The notes beneath the pieces were generated by a model that worked only from the letters and a program-made list of their open reading frames with translations, made no database searches and was not told where the DNA came from. A program made the position numbers and the translations under genes. Below are positions 21,758 to 29,253 of a stretch of 61,203 nt of DNA, piece by piece (the stretch's first letter is position 1; each line of letters begins with the position of its first letter). The DNA comes from a virus: the IMG/VR virus record IMGVR_UViG_3300042564_004703, positions 1 through 61,203 of that record. One strand, written 5' to 3'.

Positions 21758-22744
21758 TTATAACTGCTGTTTTAAAAATTCAAAATCTTCTGGGTTTGCT
21801 TTTAAGTATTCTGCAAATTTATCTGTTCCTTGTACTTTCTTTTCTTCGCCGAATCTGTCAGGAAATGTAATCCAACCTGCTCCGCCTACTTTTGCAACTT
21901 CTGTTTCACAAAAAATTTGTGCGCACTCATCTGCTTCTTTAAAACCGCCATCATAATAAAAATTTAAAGTAATTACTTCTTTTTTATCAAAAGCTCCTGC
22001 TTTACTTTTACGGATTCTAATATCTAATTTGTGACCTACGACATTTTTATTTTCATCTCTAATTAAATCTTTTTTAGTAAAATCTAAATGAGTAAAAGGC
22101 ATATATTTGTTAAATTGTCCTCCAGGTAAAACTTTGCTATCACCGTGCATTACTCCAGGGTTTTCTCTCCACTGATTTAATATAATTAAAGCTGTTCCTC
22201 TTCTAGCACAATTTGCATTAATGATTGGTAATCTTGTGCCCAGTTTCTTTGCTTCAACACCTATAGAATACTCCTCAGCAGATTTTGCTTCCACGGCAAC
22301 AGAATAAAAAGCTTTAATAGAATCTACAATAATTCCACAAATATCTTCACTTTGAGAAAAAGCTTCTGCTGTATCTAACATGTTTTCAAGAACAGAGTCT
22401 TTATAAACAATCAGTCTGTTTTTATCTAATTCAAATCTTTCTAAATGGTTGTCTGTTATTGTTTGCTCACCATCAAGCATAACAACTGTTTTATTTGGGT
22501 ATTTTGTTTGAAGTTCTCTTGCCATAATTAAAGCAATACTACTTTTTCCACTTCCCTCCCAGCCAGTTAACAATGTCATAGCTCCTAATGGAACTACTTT
22601 ATTGTCCATGTAATAATCTAAATAAGCACTTCCAGAAGAACTGAAATCTAGATTTAGTGTCTCAATTTCTGATACTTTTTTTACTTGGTCTTGTTCTGCT
22701 TTTCCTTTGTTTAATTTTTTAAGTGTTTCTTCTAATGTGGGCAT
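21758..22744 (-). CDS. RecA/UvsX-like recombinase
   Basis: 328 residues. Walker A GWEGSGKSS (61-69), catalytic region MLDGEQ (89-94), Walker B CGIIVDSIKAF (136-146), and the L2-type motif ILNQWRENPGVMHGDS (188-203) followed by LPGG. It would form filaments on ssDNA and catalyse strand exchange for recombination-dependent replication and repair, with the SSB at 15160 and the ExoX-like protein at 24210 as likely partners. Close in length to RecA (about 350) and UvsX (about 390). Confidence 0.9.
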   Translation of the reverse strand: MPTLEETLKKLNKGKAEQDQVKKVSEIETLNLDFSSSGSAYLDYYMDNKVVPLGAMTLLTGWEGSGKSSIALIMARELQTKYPNKTVVMLDGEQTITDNHLERFELDKNRLIVYKDSVLENMLDTAEAFSQSEDICGIIVDSIKAFYSVAVEAKSAEEYSIGVEAKKLGTRLPIINANCARRGTALIILNQWRENPGVMHGDSKVLPGGQFNKYMPFTHLDFTKKDLIRDENKNVVGHKLDIRIRKSKAGAFDKKEVITLNFYYDGGFKEADECAQIFCETEVAKVGGAGWITFPDRFGEEKKVQGTDKFAEYLKANPEDFEFLKQQL

Positions 22745-22755
22745 AATTTGTATAT

Positions 22756-23499
22756 TTAATCTGTTATTTCTACTTTATAGTTAATTAATGCTTGATAAAC
22801 TTCGGGTTTTATTTTATCTTTCCACTTATCAGCTTTTTCTTTTACATAATCTTCTTTTGCTGTTTTATATGCTTCTGACGCTTCTTTTGCTGTTTTATAA
22901 GTACCTATTCTAAATGACTTATTATCTTTTGATAAATTAGCACAAAAATTTCCAACTATACTTAAAGTTACACCAATAGGTAGTTTTTTATTTCTATAAT
23001 CAACATATAAGAGACTATTTATTTCTTGCGGAACAAAACAACAAGTTTCAGGAGAATATATTTTATTACCTTTCACTAAAATATCCTTATCTAATTGCCA
23101 AGTATTATCCATCCAAGGTTTCCAGTTTTCTTCATACCATTTTGCAAAATTTTGAAAATTATACCATTCTTCACATACTGTCTTATCCGAATAAGATTTT
23201 TGCTTAACATGAAAATTTTCATCGTAACATCTCCATAAAACTAACTTCCACAATGAAAATGCTTTTTTATAAACACCTGTACTGTATTTTCCAAAACCAA
23301 TATAACCTTTATTATAAAAAGATTTATTGTTTTTATTTTTTACCTTCCCTTTTGTTAAGTTATGATATGTTATATTTTTAATTATAGTACTATCGTTTAG
23401 TTTTATAGTAATATTTTCAGAGTTAAAATACTCTATAATTTCTGCTTCAAACCCTTCATTAGTTGTAAACTTTTCACCTATTCTACTCAAATCTTTCAT
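22756..23499 (-). CDS. HNH/AP2-type homing endonuclease-like protein
   Basis: 247 residues. The middle block LVLWRCYDENFHVKQKSYSD, then CEEWYNFQNFAKW, LDKDIL and YSPETCCFVPQEIN is the pattern of a phage homing-nuclease family. The C-terminal part (LPIGVTLSIVG, then FRIGTYKTAKEASEAYKTAK) looks like an AP2 DNA-binding domain. It lies directly upstream of recA in transcription order, a place homing genes often occupy. Confidence 0.7.
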   Translation of the reverse strand: MKDLSRIGEKFTTNEGFEAEIIEYFNSENITIKLNDSTIIKNITYHNLTKGKVKNKNNKSFYNKGYIGFGKYSTGVYKKAFSLWKLVLWRCYDENFHVKQKSYSDKTVCEEWYNFQNFAKWYEENWKPWMDNTWQLDKDILVKGNKIYSPETCCFVPQEINSLLYVDYRNKKLPIGVTLSIVGNFCANLSKDNKSFRIGTYKTAKEASEAYKTAKEDYVKEKADKWKDKIKPEVYQALINYKVEITD

Positions 23500-23869
23500 T
23501 ATGTTTATAATTAATTCTTTCTGATATTATTGGTATTAAATTTTTAAATACTTCTTGTGCTTTTGGATATATTTTCATTTGCTTTATTTTTTCTTGTGAT
23601 AAGTTGTCAAATTTTAAATGGCATTCATTATCACTGTACAAACCACAAAGATATAAAACATTTAAGTCTGAACACATTACAGATTTAAAATATTGCTTAG
23701 GAAGTACATGTGCCACCTCTGAAACATCACCTCTCAATTGCTCGCCACAGTTCTCACAGCACTTTTTCTCTTTTTTAATAATATCTACATGTTTCATAAA
23801 AAAATTTGGTAGACACTCTCTTTCGGATTTTCTTTTTTCTAATCCTTTTTTACTATATCGCCTAATCAT
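23483..23869 (-). CDS. HNH endonuclease-like protein
   Basis: 128 residues. CCENCGEQL (zinc pair), then EVAHVLPKQYF with the central His, then CGLYSDNECHLKFD with a second Cys pair and the last His give an HNH layout with structural zinc. Overlaps the homing-type gene downstream by 17 nt. It could be a homing enzyme or a DNA-processing nuclease. Confidence 0.7.
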   Translation of the reverse strand: MIRRYSKKGLEKRKSERECLPNFFMKHVDIIKKEKKCCENCGEQLRGDVSEVAHVLPKQYFKSVMCSDLNVLYLCGLYSDNECHLKFDNLSQEKIKQMKIYPKAQEVFKNLIPIISERINYKHNERFE

Positions 23870-24146
23870 TTATGAAGTAAGCAGCATGATTGTACTGTTT
23901 ATAGTAATGGTCCAGATAATACACCTTATCGCCGTCGGTCAGGTAAGTTCTTAATTTTTTCAATTTTCTTGTTCTTTTTATAATGCCGTTTAAATGTAAA
24001 AATCTAAACTGCTCTGGTGACATGTATTCGTAGTTTGGATTTTCGCGTATATTTTTAACTTCGGCGATTTGCTCTTCCGTATATCCTATTTTAATTAAGA
24101 ATTCTCTATATTCTTCCCAAACAATTCTTTTATAATTATCTTCCAT
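23862..24146 (-). CDS. hypothetical protein
   Basis: 94 residues, basic, with a helical first half (WEEYREFLIKIGYTEEQIAE). Overlaps the HNH gene by 8 nt. It is first behind the promoter at 24167-24197. Function unknown. Confidence 0.75.
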   Translation of the reverse strand: MEDNYKRIVWEEYREFLIKIGYTEEQIAEVKNIRENPNYEYMSPEQFRFLHLNGIIKRTRKLKKLRTYLTDGDKVYYLDHYYKQYNHAAYFIND

Positions 24147-24166
24147 TTTTTAATTTTTTATTATTG

Positions 24167-24197
24167 CAATAATACGAAATTTTTTTGAATTATGCAA
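24167..24197 (-). promoter_or_regulatory. early promoter for the HNH to recA unit
   Basis: Minus strand: TTG, 20 nt, TATTATTG. One change from TAnnTTTG; the spacing is the same 20 nt as in the other early promoters. Confidence 0.6.
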
Positions 24198-24209
24198 GTT
24201 TTTCGTGAA

Positions 24210-24590
24210 CTATTTTAAAATTTCTATTATTTGCTGTTTTAGTTTTTCTTGCGCCGAATTAAAGTTAAAATTGTCTCGCATCCAACTCAAATATTTCTTA
24301 TCTTCTATAAAGGCTTGTTGAACTGTTTTGTCTTTTAACTTACCAACAGGAATTATTTCGTCAAAAACTCTAGGTTCTTTTTCTAATATTCCTTTTTCCC
24401 TTGGTACGTATGCTTTTTTATTTCTTTTTATATAATCTATTAAAGCAGTTCTTAATTCTTCTTTATCCGTTTCTCCTGCCGCCCATTTCACTTCGTTATC
24501 TTCGTCTAAATAATAATGTGCATCTTTTACCCACCAATGACTACTTTTATCTTTAAACTGCTTTATAAGAATTTCTGAAGATTTTTTCAT
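24210..24590 (-). CDS. protein with ExoX-like C-terminal domain
   Basis: 126 residues. The end, IIPVGKLKDKTVQQAFIEDK, then KYLSWMRDNFNFNSAQEKLK, matches the short domain found at the C-terminus of ExoX-type exonucleases (GK-x-KGKTIEEV...YL-W). No exonuclease domain is attached, so it may be an accessory or DNA-binding part of the recombination module. Confidence 0.65.
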   Translation of the reverse strand: MKKSSEILIKQFKDKSSHWWVKDAHYYLDEDNEVKWAAGETDKEELRTALIDYIKRNKKAYVPREKGILEKEPRVFDEIIPVGKLKDKTVQQAFIEDKKYLSWMRDNFNFNSAQEKLKQQIIEILK

Positions 24591-24739
24591 AAATTTCGAG
24601 AACTTTCATAGTTAAAGTATTGATTTTATTGATGTTTTTTATTAGTTGTACATATATAATAGTTAGCAAACAGCTTTGTTGGAATGGAAAAAAGAAACTA
24701 CCAAGAAAGTTTATTGTTATCGTTATTAAAAAAGTAACA

Positions 24740-24979
24740 ATGGAAGAAGTAATAAAACTAAAATTTAAAAGATGTCCACCGTTTGAAAAGGAAAAGCACT
24801 TAAATTTTACTTCACAACAAGCAAGATTTTTCAAAAAAATTGAAAATTATTGTGAGTCATCAACCGAAAAACAAATAGAAGTGTTAATAGATATTATTAA
24901 ACCTTATTATACAAGACAATCAAAAGAGTCTTTAGGCTTTCCTTTAAAGTATAATTTACTTAATGTCTCTACGAATTAA
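24740..24979 (+). CDS. cassette 7 convergent small protein
   Basis: 79 residues, basic and helical (MEEVIKLKFKRCPPFEKEKH). A longer frame begins at 24620 but would cross the cassette end. It is the only plus-strand gene between 14 and 29 kb, explained by the convergent-pair design of the cassettes. Overlaps the partner's end by 24 nt. Confidence 0.6.
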   Translation: MEEVIKLKFKRCPPFEKEKHLNFTSQQARFFKKIENYCESSTEKQIEVLIDIIKPYYTRQSKESLGFPLKYNLLNVSTN

Positions 24980-25354
24980 TGTGTGTTCGTAGTCGTAAAG
25001 GTCTCGATGTGAATAGTTTCTGATATTACCATTTTCATCTTTACATTTGTATAATACCTCATTTGAAATTTCATTGTCAATAAAAATATCAATTATTTCG
25101 TACCATTGTGGTTTTACTTTACGTTGATTAGAATGAAAATACACTTCTTGACCAACCCTAAACCAAGCTCCTGGAAATACCTCATTTGTTAGAAAAAGAT
25201 TATTTTCCATATCTCTGTAAGTTACTCCATCTTGGTGCGTAAAATCATAAACAGGTATATTATGCGAGGTTTTGTATGTGTTAACTTTAGTTATTGTAAC
25301 TAAACTATTATCTAAACCCCAATAAACTTTTTGAAACAAATTGAATCTTGGCAT
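24956..25354 (-). CDS. cassette 7 protein with two barrel-like repeats
   Basis: 132 residues. Two halves look alike: FNLFQKVYWGLDNSLVTITK near residues 4-23 and RVGQEVYFHSN near 67-77, each opening a small beta barrel (KOW/SH3-like) and ending with an aspartate/aromatic motif. It starts about 74 nt after the cassette boundary. Function unknown; such barrels often bind nucleic acids or proteins. Confidence 0.65.
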   Translation of the reverse strand: MPRFNLFQKVYWGLDNSLVTITKVNTYKTSHNIPVYDFTHQDGVTYRDMENNLFLTNEVFPGAWFRVGQEVYFHSNQRKVKPQWYEIIDIFIDNEISNEVLYKCKDENGNIRNYSHRDLYDYEHTLIRRDIK

Positions 25355-25419
25355 GTGTAAATTTTTAAAATTTTTACCAAACTTACGAAAATATTTATAA
25401 CTTTGAAAATAAAAGCCGA

Positions 25420-25555
25420 TTTGCTAACAGCGGTTTTGTGCAAGTGGCAGGTTAGTGAGTGTTTGAAAGCACTCGGCACGAATAAAAAACAGTAATAATC
25501 GGCAAAGTTCAGGCTCAATCGTGCCACCTGACACAAAGCCACAAAACGTTATATG
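25420..25555 (-). repeat. attC-like repeat R7 (reverse)
   Basis: Minus strand: CATATAAC, then GTTTTGTGGCTTTGTGTCAGG; right arm CTTGCACAAAACCGCT ending GTTAGCAAA. The arms pair through GTGGCACG-type inner and GYGG-TTTGTG outer segments. The left arm is nearly identical to R1 and R3. Confidence 0.8.
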
Positions 25556-25626
25556 AAATGCCTTGCTTACCGTTTCCAATTGAAGTTCCGTTAATGAAAA
25601 ACAAAAAGAAAAAAGCCACCGCACTT

Positions 25627-26304
25627 TTAAAATAAGGTGTTTTCAATATATTTATCTTTAACCTTATAACTTGCATCATATCTTTGGTTATCTCCTTTTG
25701 GGTATGGTTCAATCTTAAATTTCAATTTCTTTAGCATATCATTTTTTTGTCGTTTATCTCCTATAAAATAAAAATATCTATGCTTCCTATCTCTTTCAGC
25801 AAAATACAAATCATCTCCAAATTTTTCTTTTAGCCATTTACCTCTGTCTTTTTGCCCTCTACTCATATCAAAAATTGTAGATGTATGCAAGTGTTCCATC
25901 CCTCTTACTTTATAATCACTAACTTTAGCTGACAATCCCGTATAAATCCAATTTGTAGCTTGATAAATATAACCGTTATGTCCTTTTGATGTATCGGCAT
26001 AACTAACAATCACATTGGGTTTTGGGATATGATTTAAACATTTTGATAAGAACCAACTTAATATATTTTTCTCTAATCCTTCATCAACACAAAGCCTATT
26101 TAATTCAATAACATTATAATCAGAATATACACTTCTAATTGCGTTACTTGCAGGAGTTCCAAAGCTACATATACCTTTGATTTCATTATCTAAAATCAAA
26201 CCAAATAAAAATGTAATTGGTGGCATACGTTTAGCATAGTGCTTGTTTAAAATCCACTCCTTACCTTTTTCTTTAGGTATTATTTCTACTTTATAATTTA
26301 GCAT
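25627..26304 (-). CDS. Mom-like DNA-modification protein (GNAT-type)
   Basis: 225 residues. The features of the Mom family of phage adenine-modifying proteins are present: HYAKRMPP near residue 22, FLFGLILDNEIKGICSFG (GNAT core strands), a SYADTS segment near residue 100, and the C-terminal YPKGDNQRYDA. Mom converts adenine to a carbamoylmethyl-type derivative that blocks restriction enzymes; a similar anti-restriction role is inferred. It overlaps the small gene before it by 7 nt. Carried as cassette cargo, it is likely a recently acquired defence-evasion gene. Confidence 0.75.
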   Translation of the reverse strand: MLNYKVEIIPKEKGKEWILNKHYAKRMPPITFLFGLILDNEIKGICSFGTPASNAIRSVYSDYNVIELNRLCVDEGLEKNILSWFLSKCLNHIPKPNVIVSYADTSKGHNGYIYQATNWIYTGLSAKVSDYKVRGMEHLHTSTIFDMSRGQKDRGKWLKEKFGDDLYFAERDRKHRYFYFIGDKRQKNDMLKKLKFKIEPYPKGDNQRYDASYKVKDKYIENTLF

Positions 26305-26480
26305 ATCTCTTGTATTCTTTCAGGAAATATTCTTATTATTTCTCCTTTTGAGTTATGCAATTCAACAAACAAAGTATCATTTTCATAATAATCATTTGTA
26401 TAAATCATTACTTCTTCTATCTGTGATATTGTGGTTTCATCTAAACCATCTGTATCAATTACTTTTACATTTTTTGCCAT
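26298..26480 (-). CDS. small partner gene of the Mom-like protein
   Basis: 60 residues, acidic (MAKNVKVIDTDGLDETTISQ). First gene of cassette 8, overlapping the Mom-like gene by 7 nt. Mom genes often need a regulator or partner; this may be one, but no domain is recognised. Confidence 0.65.
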   Translation of the reverse strand: MAKNVKVIDTDGLDETTISQIEEVMIYTNDYYENDTLFVELHNSKGEIIRIFPERIQEIC

Positions 26481-26548
26481 CGCTTTTTTTCTTTTTGTTT
26501 TTCTGTTTAGTGTTTCAATTGGGGTTTATCGTAAATAAGTCGGCACTT

Positions 26549-26636
26549 CATATAACACGGGTTTGGCAAAATGGCTTTCCGACACACAAGCCAACGCTAA
26601 AAGCCACTTCGCCAAGCCCGATAACGTTAGTGGCAA
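26549..26636 (-). repeat. attC-like repeat R8 (reverse, short)
   Basis: Minus strand: TTGCCACTAAC, then GTTATCGGGCTTGGCGAAG; right arm GCCATTTTGCCAAACCCGT ending GTTATATG. The arms pair through CGGG-TTGGC-AA-TGGCTTT. At 88 bp it is the shortest of the set because the central loop is short. Confidence 0.85.
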
Positions 26637-26881
26637 TTTTACTCAACACTCCGAAAGACATCAGCATTGAAATATTTAGCCAAGTTTTCAACCTCTTGCT
26701 TAAATTCGTTTTCATCACGCATTGTCTTTGATAACATTACTTCAAACACTCCATCTACTTTTCTTCCAAAGCAATAAGCAAGAGCATCTTTGTCATAGGT
26801 ATCAACTCCCATTACATATTCAGGCTGTTTGATAGTAGCTTTCTCCAACAATGCTTTGTCGAATAAAAAACTGCCACTAAC
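26626..26881 (-). mobile_element. integron-like gene cassette 9, fused to upstream gene
   Basis: Minus strand: begins GTTAGTGGCA (at 26881) and ends TGCCACTAAC (at 26626), a 10/10 match. The start lies inside the open frame of the gene 26639-26938, behind half of an attC-like right arm. Confidence 0.6.
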
Positions 26882-26938
26882 AGCACCTAAACAAGATGGC
26901 TGGCTTTGTGATTCTAATGAAGTTTTTTCTGTACTCAT
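26639..26938 (-). CDS. chimeric small protein spanning a cassette junction
   Basis: 99 residues. The first ~20 (MSTEKTSLESQSQPSCLGAV) are encoded partly by an attC-like right arm; the rest comes from cassette 9. The cassette part has YVMGVDTYDKDALAYCFG, the form of a first RNase H-fold strand with an acidic residue, as at the start of nuclease domains of terminases, but the fold is incomplete. It is probably a fusion created by the cassette insertion; whether it is functional is unclear. Confidence 0.6.
   Translation of the reverse strand: MSTEKTSLESQSQPSCLGAVSGSFLFDKALLEKATIKQPEYVMGVDTYDKDALAYCFGRKVDGVFEVMLSKTMRDENEFKQEVENLAKYFNADVFRSVE
26871..26905 (-). repeat. attC-like half site (right arm only)
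   Basis: Minus strand CATCTTGTTTAGGTGCT followed by GTTAGTGGCA closely matches the right arm of R2 (CATCTTGTGTAACTGCT, then GTTGTGCA). No left arm is found upstream. Confidence 0.55.
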
Positions 26939-26953
26939 AATTTGTTTATTTAT

Positions 26954-27181
26954 TTATATTTCGTTTTTTAATATATCGGACAAAGTTTTAAAAATAAAAA
27001 CTAAACCTTCTCTTTCTATTGAGCCTTTTATTTTAAAAGATGTTTCAATGTTTTCAATTGAGTCTGACTTTATATACACTTCTGTTATTGTTGAATTGCC
27101 TTCGTATTCCCCAAGCCTTACTCCAAAAACTATTTCTTCTGGTGAATTTATAAATCTCTCTATAGTTTTTAACTTTTCCAT
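26954..27181 (-). CDS. hypothetical protein
   Basis: 75 residues from the ATG at 27181 (MEKLKTIERFINSPEEIVFG). The longer frame uses a TTG inside the promoter -7 box and is rejected. Beta-rich with an ordered hydrophobic pattern. Function unknown. Confidence 0.75.
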   Translation of the reverse strand: MEKLKTIERFINSPEEIVFGVRLGEYEGNSTITEVYIKSDSIENIETSFKIKGSIEREGLVFIFKTLSDILKNEI

Positions 27182-27199
27182 TTTTAATATTTTAGACTG

Positions 27200-27230
27200 C
27201 AAATATACAAAAAATAATTATATTTTGCAA
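27200..27230 (-). promoter_or_regulatory. early promoter
   Basis: Minus strand: TTG, 20 nt, TATATTTG, then CAGTC. It overlaps the last codons of the primase gene and drives the gene at 27181 and the cassette region. Confidence 0.75.
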
Positions 27231-28405
27231 GTTTTATTCAACATTTCTATTTCTTTTTTATAATCTTTATAATATTTTTCAATTGTTTTTTTTGAAATAT
27301 TATGATTTTTATAAATACTTTGCTGTGTTATTTTTCCTAATTTAACAAAATCCCAACAATCTAAAATATTTTGTATCTTCTCTCGTGACGCTTTTTCTTT
27401 AGATTCGGAAGACACTTCTCTACAAACTGCTAATTTTTCGTTTTTACTTAATCCGCAGTATTTACCGAATAAAGCTTTTCTTTTTATAACCCCAGTAGGT
27501 CTTAAAGTACCTTCTTTTTTGTATTTTAAAACAGAGCTAATAATCCTTTGTAATTGTGGCTCGTCAACAGGGTTTGTAAAATTATTAAAGTTTACTGCTG
27601 TCATAATAGCGTGCAATCTATCTTCGTATATATTTGGGTTTAACCAAACTAAATTTGTACAATATGCTAATAATATATTATTTCTATTTTTTGATACTTT
27701 TTTGTAAAGTAGTTTTGCTTGTATAAAATCAAAGCCTTCTATATTCTTTATAACAGACTCTTCATTTTCTAAATAGTCTGCTCGGTTATCAAATCTTACA
27801 TTGTTTCCATTTTCCCCCCACTGTGTGCTATATGCTTTCTTTTTTTTATTTATTTCACAAAGGGGGGAAAGATTAATACTTTTAAATATTTTAGATTTAG
27901 TATTAAGGTAAAGATTCTCATCATAAGAAAGTACATTGAATTGTGTAGTTTTTTTAGCTCCTAAATCAACATAATTAGATATTTCTAATTTAGAACATAC
28001 GTACGCATAGGTTTCGTTAAAATTATCTTCTGTTAATCCGTCTACACGTATAACAATAGAATAACCTTTACCACCAAATGATTTATAGTATGCAAAAATA
28101 TCTGATTTATTTACATTTTCTATTTTAAAATCTGGTGCATCAATATCAATATATAGTAACCCAGTAGGTGCAACTATGTTTGACTTATTTTTATAACCGT
28201 TAAAATTAAAGTTGTAAACAACACAAGGAAGTTGTTCTGTTTTTGTTGTATCATAATCTAATTCTCCATTTCTAGCTTTTAATATTAAATCTGAATACTC
28301 TCCGTTTTTAATATAGTCAAACCAGTCATAAACAGAAATTTGTTTTATAACGTTACAATTCTTTGTGCAATAAAAGTAATCTAATATATAATTATCTTTT
28401 TCCAT
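27218..28405 (-). CDS. archaeo-eukaryotic-type primase (BT4734/VirE-N-like)
   Basis: 395 residues. LLYIDIDAPDF (83-93) supplies the paired aspartates of an AEP active site, and SFGGKGYSIVIRV (109-121) the following glycine-rich motif. The middle helical part (about residues 215-315) resembles the accessory helical domain of such primases, and the end (QQSIYKNHNISKKTIEKYYK) is a helix-turn-helix. It would make primers for phage replication. The replicative polymerase and helicase are not in this window. Confidence 0.75.
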   Translation of the reverse strand: MEKDNYILDYFYCTKNCNVIKQISVYDWFDYIKNGEYSDLILKARNGELDYDTTKTEQLPCVVYNFNFNGYKNKSNIVAPTGLLYIDIDAPDFKIENVNKSDIFAYYKSFGGKGYSIVIRVDGLTEDNFNETYAYVCSKLEISNYVDLGAKKTTQFNVLSYDENLYLNTKSKIFKSINLSPLCEINKKKKAYSTQWGENGNNVRFDNRADYLENEESVIKNIEGFDFIQAKLLYKKVSKNRNNILLAYCTNLVWLNPNIYEDRLHAIMTAVNFNNFTNPVDEPQLQRIISSVLKYKKEGTLRPTGVIKRKALFGKYCGLSKNEKLAVCREVSSESKEKASREKIQNILDCWDFVKLGKITQQSIYKNHNISKKTIEKYYKDYKKEIEMLNKTCKI

Positions 28406-28432
28406 TTTATAAAATGCGAAACCCCCAGTAAC

Positions 28433-28463
28433 AAAAAATGAACCTAATTGTTAGAGCGGGTTC
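28433..28463 (-). terminator. rho-independent terminator of structured RNA 2
   Basis: Minus strand: GAACC...GGTTC stem, with an extra TAA/TTA pair above a small bulge, followed by ATTTTTTG. Ends the gene-free transcript that starts near 28857. Confidence 0.6.
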
Positions 28464-28801
28464 ATCATTGCTAAAGAGGGTTTACTTCTTTATATTATTT
28501 TTAGTTTGTTTAGTATGCTCTAACCTATACTATAAACTCCGATATGTAAAATTAAATCTAACTCTGTAAGTTAGAAGCGTATCTTTAGGTAATACGTTTG
28601 TGAAAATTAATTTCAACCAAGTCCTTTACTATTTTAGTAATGACTAATTTCCGCTGATAAAAAATAAAGCCGTTAAAAAGATACTCGGATAAACATATCA
28701 ACAGCTTTATAGTAAAGAAGTTCCGATAATTATTTTTAAAAGTAACGACACAATAGAATACCTCTCTGTCCAAACGTCCAAAACGTTTTACTTATTAATT
28801 T
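28434..28801 (-). ncRNA. candidate structured RNA 2
   Basis: About 370 nt without a convincing gene, between its own promoters and a terminator. Hairpins readable on the minus strand include CTTTA/TAAAG, TTACT/AGTAA, CGTAT/ATACG, CTAACT-TACAG-AGTTAG, and a long one with TAGTAT/ATACTA flanked by GTTT/AAAC. It begins after a 17-codon leader frame. It could be a regulatory or packaging-type RNA. Only weak sequence likeness to the RNA at 18.6-19.2 kb is seen (both have a T-run followed by a GCGGA core). Confidence 0.5.
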
Positions 28802-28855
28802 TTAAACTTCTGTTCCGCCACCTAAAGCAGAAAAAGCAATCATATCATTTTTCAT
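28802..28855 (-). CDS. 17-residue leader peptide frame
   Basis: ATG at 28855 lies exactly 4 nt after a TATATTTG box, and the frame MKNDMIAFSALGGGTEV ends at TAA 28802. The position matches three other predicted leaderless starts. It may be a leader peptide controlling the structured RNA, or translated but without its own function. Confidence 0.45.
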   Translation of the reverse strand: MKNDMIAFSALGGGTEV

Positions 28856-28859
28856 ACCG

Positions 28860-28890
28860 CAAATATATAACATTATTTTCATGTATGCAA
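28860..28890 (-). promoter_or_regulatory. early-type promoter of structured RNA 2
   Basis: Minus strand: TTG, 20 nt, TATATTTG, then 4 nt to the ATG of the leader peptide. Confidence 0.75.
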
Positions 28891-28891
28891 G

Positions 28892-28929
28892 CAAAAGTAG
28901 TAAAAAGTTTTAAAATAAGCAAAATCCTT
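28892..28929 (-). promoter_or_regulatory. late-type promoter of structured RNA 2
   Basis: Minus strand: AAGGATTTTG, 20 nt, TACTTTTG. Same box and spacing as the plus-strand late promoters at 35854, 38742, 41686 and 59294; it lies directly upstream of the early-type promoter. Confidence 0.75.
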
Positions 28930-28942
28930 ATAAAATTACTTT

Positions 28943-28967
28943 AAAAAAGCCTCTCCGAAGAAAGGCT
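28943..28967 (-). terminator. rho-independent terminator, TTCG loop
   Basis: Minus strand: AGCCTTTC-TTCG-GAGAGGCT (8 bp with one G-T pair), followed by TTTTTT. It lies 16 nt after the stop of the 83-residue gene at 28984 and separates it from structured RNA 2. Confidence 0.9.
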
Positions 28968-28983
28968 CAATTTTTCTAAACAA

Positions 28984-29235
28984 TCAACTATTAAAATCTA
29001 CAAACTCTCCATTATCATAAAGACTTGGCTTATAATCAAACAAGTCTTTGAAAAAAACTTTTATAACCTCAGCATAAACAATTTCGTTTACATTTTTAGT
29101 TTCATATTTTCTAAACATGGAATAAGTTAGGTGTCTGATAAACTCCTGATTTTCTTCTCTATATTTATAAGAGACATCTGACTGAGAAATATAATCTCGC
29201 CAAATAAAATTGTAAAAATCTTCGTATTCTAGCAT
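28984..29235 (-). CDS. hypothetical protein, monocistronic
   Basis: 83 residues from the ATG at 29235 (MLEYEDFYNFIWRDYISQSD). The upstream ATG at 29256 is inside the promoter -7 box and cannot be used. It has its own promoter and terminator, which marks it as an independently controlled gene at the early/late divide; a regulator is possible, but no DNA-binding motif is clear. Confidence 0.75.
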   Translation of the reverse strand: MLEYEDFYNFIWRDYISQSDVSYKYREENQEFIRHLTYSMFRKYETKNVNEIVYAEVIKVFFKDLFDYKPSLYDNGEFVDFNS

Positions 29236-29253
29236 GTTATGGTTTTTAAAATG

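Larger units (their letters stand above)
24662..25428 (-). mobile_element. integron-like gene cassette 7 (reverse array)
   Basis: Read on the minus strand it begins GTTAGCAAA (at 25428) behind repeat R7 and ends TTTGCTAAC (at 24662), a 9/9 match. The attC-like repeat expected after the end box is missing, so the array is truncated here. Contains a convergent gene pair (24956-25354 minus, 24740-24979 plus). Confidence 0.65.
25548..26556 (-). mobile_element. integron-like gene cassette 8 (reverse array)
   Basis: Minus strand: begins GTTATATG and ends CATATAAC, 8/8, and the match extends to 14 of 15 (GTTATATGAAGTGCC against GGCATTTCATATAAC). Carries a two-gene operon with a Mom-like gene. Confidence 0.75.

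Noticed and set aside
24553-24834. 93-codon minus-strand frame
   Set aside because: It is the complement of the cassette 7 gene at 24740-24979, with the shadow-type Phe/Ser/Ile composition, and crosses the cassette end.
10469-26905. Repeats R1-R8 as insertion sequences, MITEs or a CRISPR array
   Set aside because: There are no target duplications and no transposase; spacing is gene-sized and arms diverge between copies. The boxes differ from unit to unit yet match within a unit, which fits attC sites and not MITEs or CRISPR.
28585-28773. 62-codon minus-strand frame with TTG start
   Set aside because: It lies in the hairpin-rich region, has no good start and overlaps several strong stems; treated as RNA.
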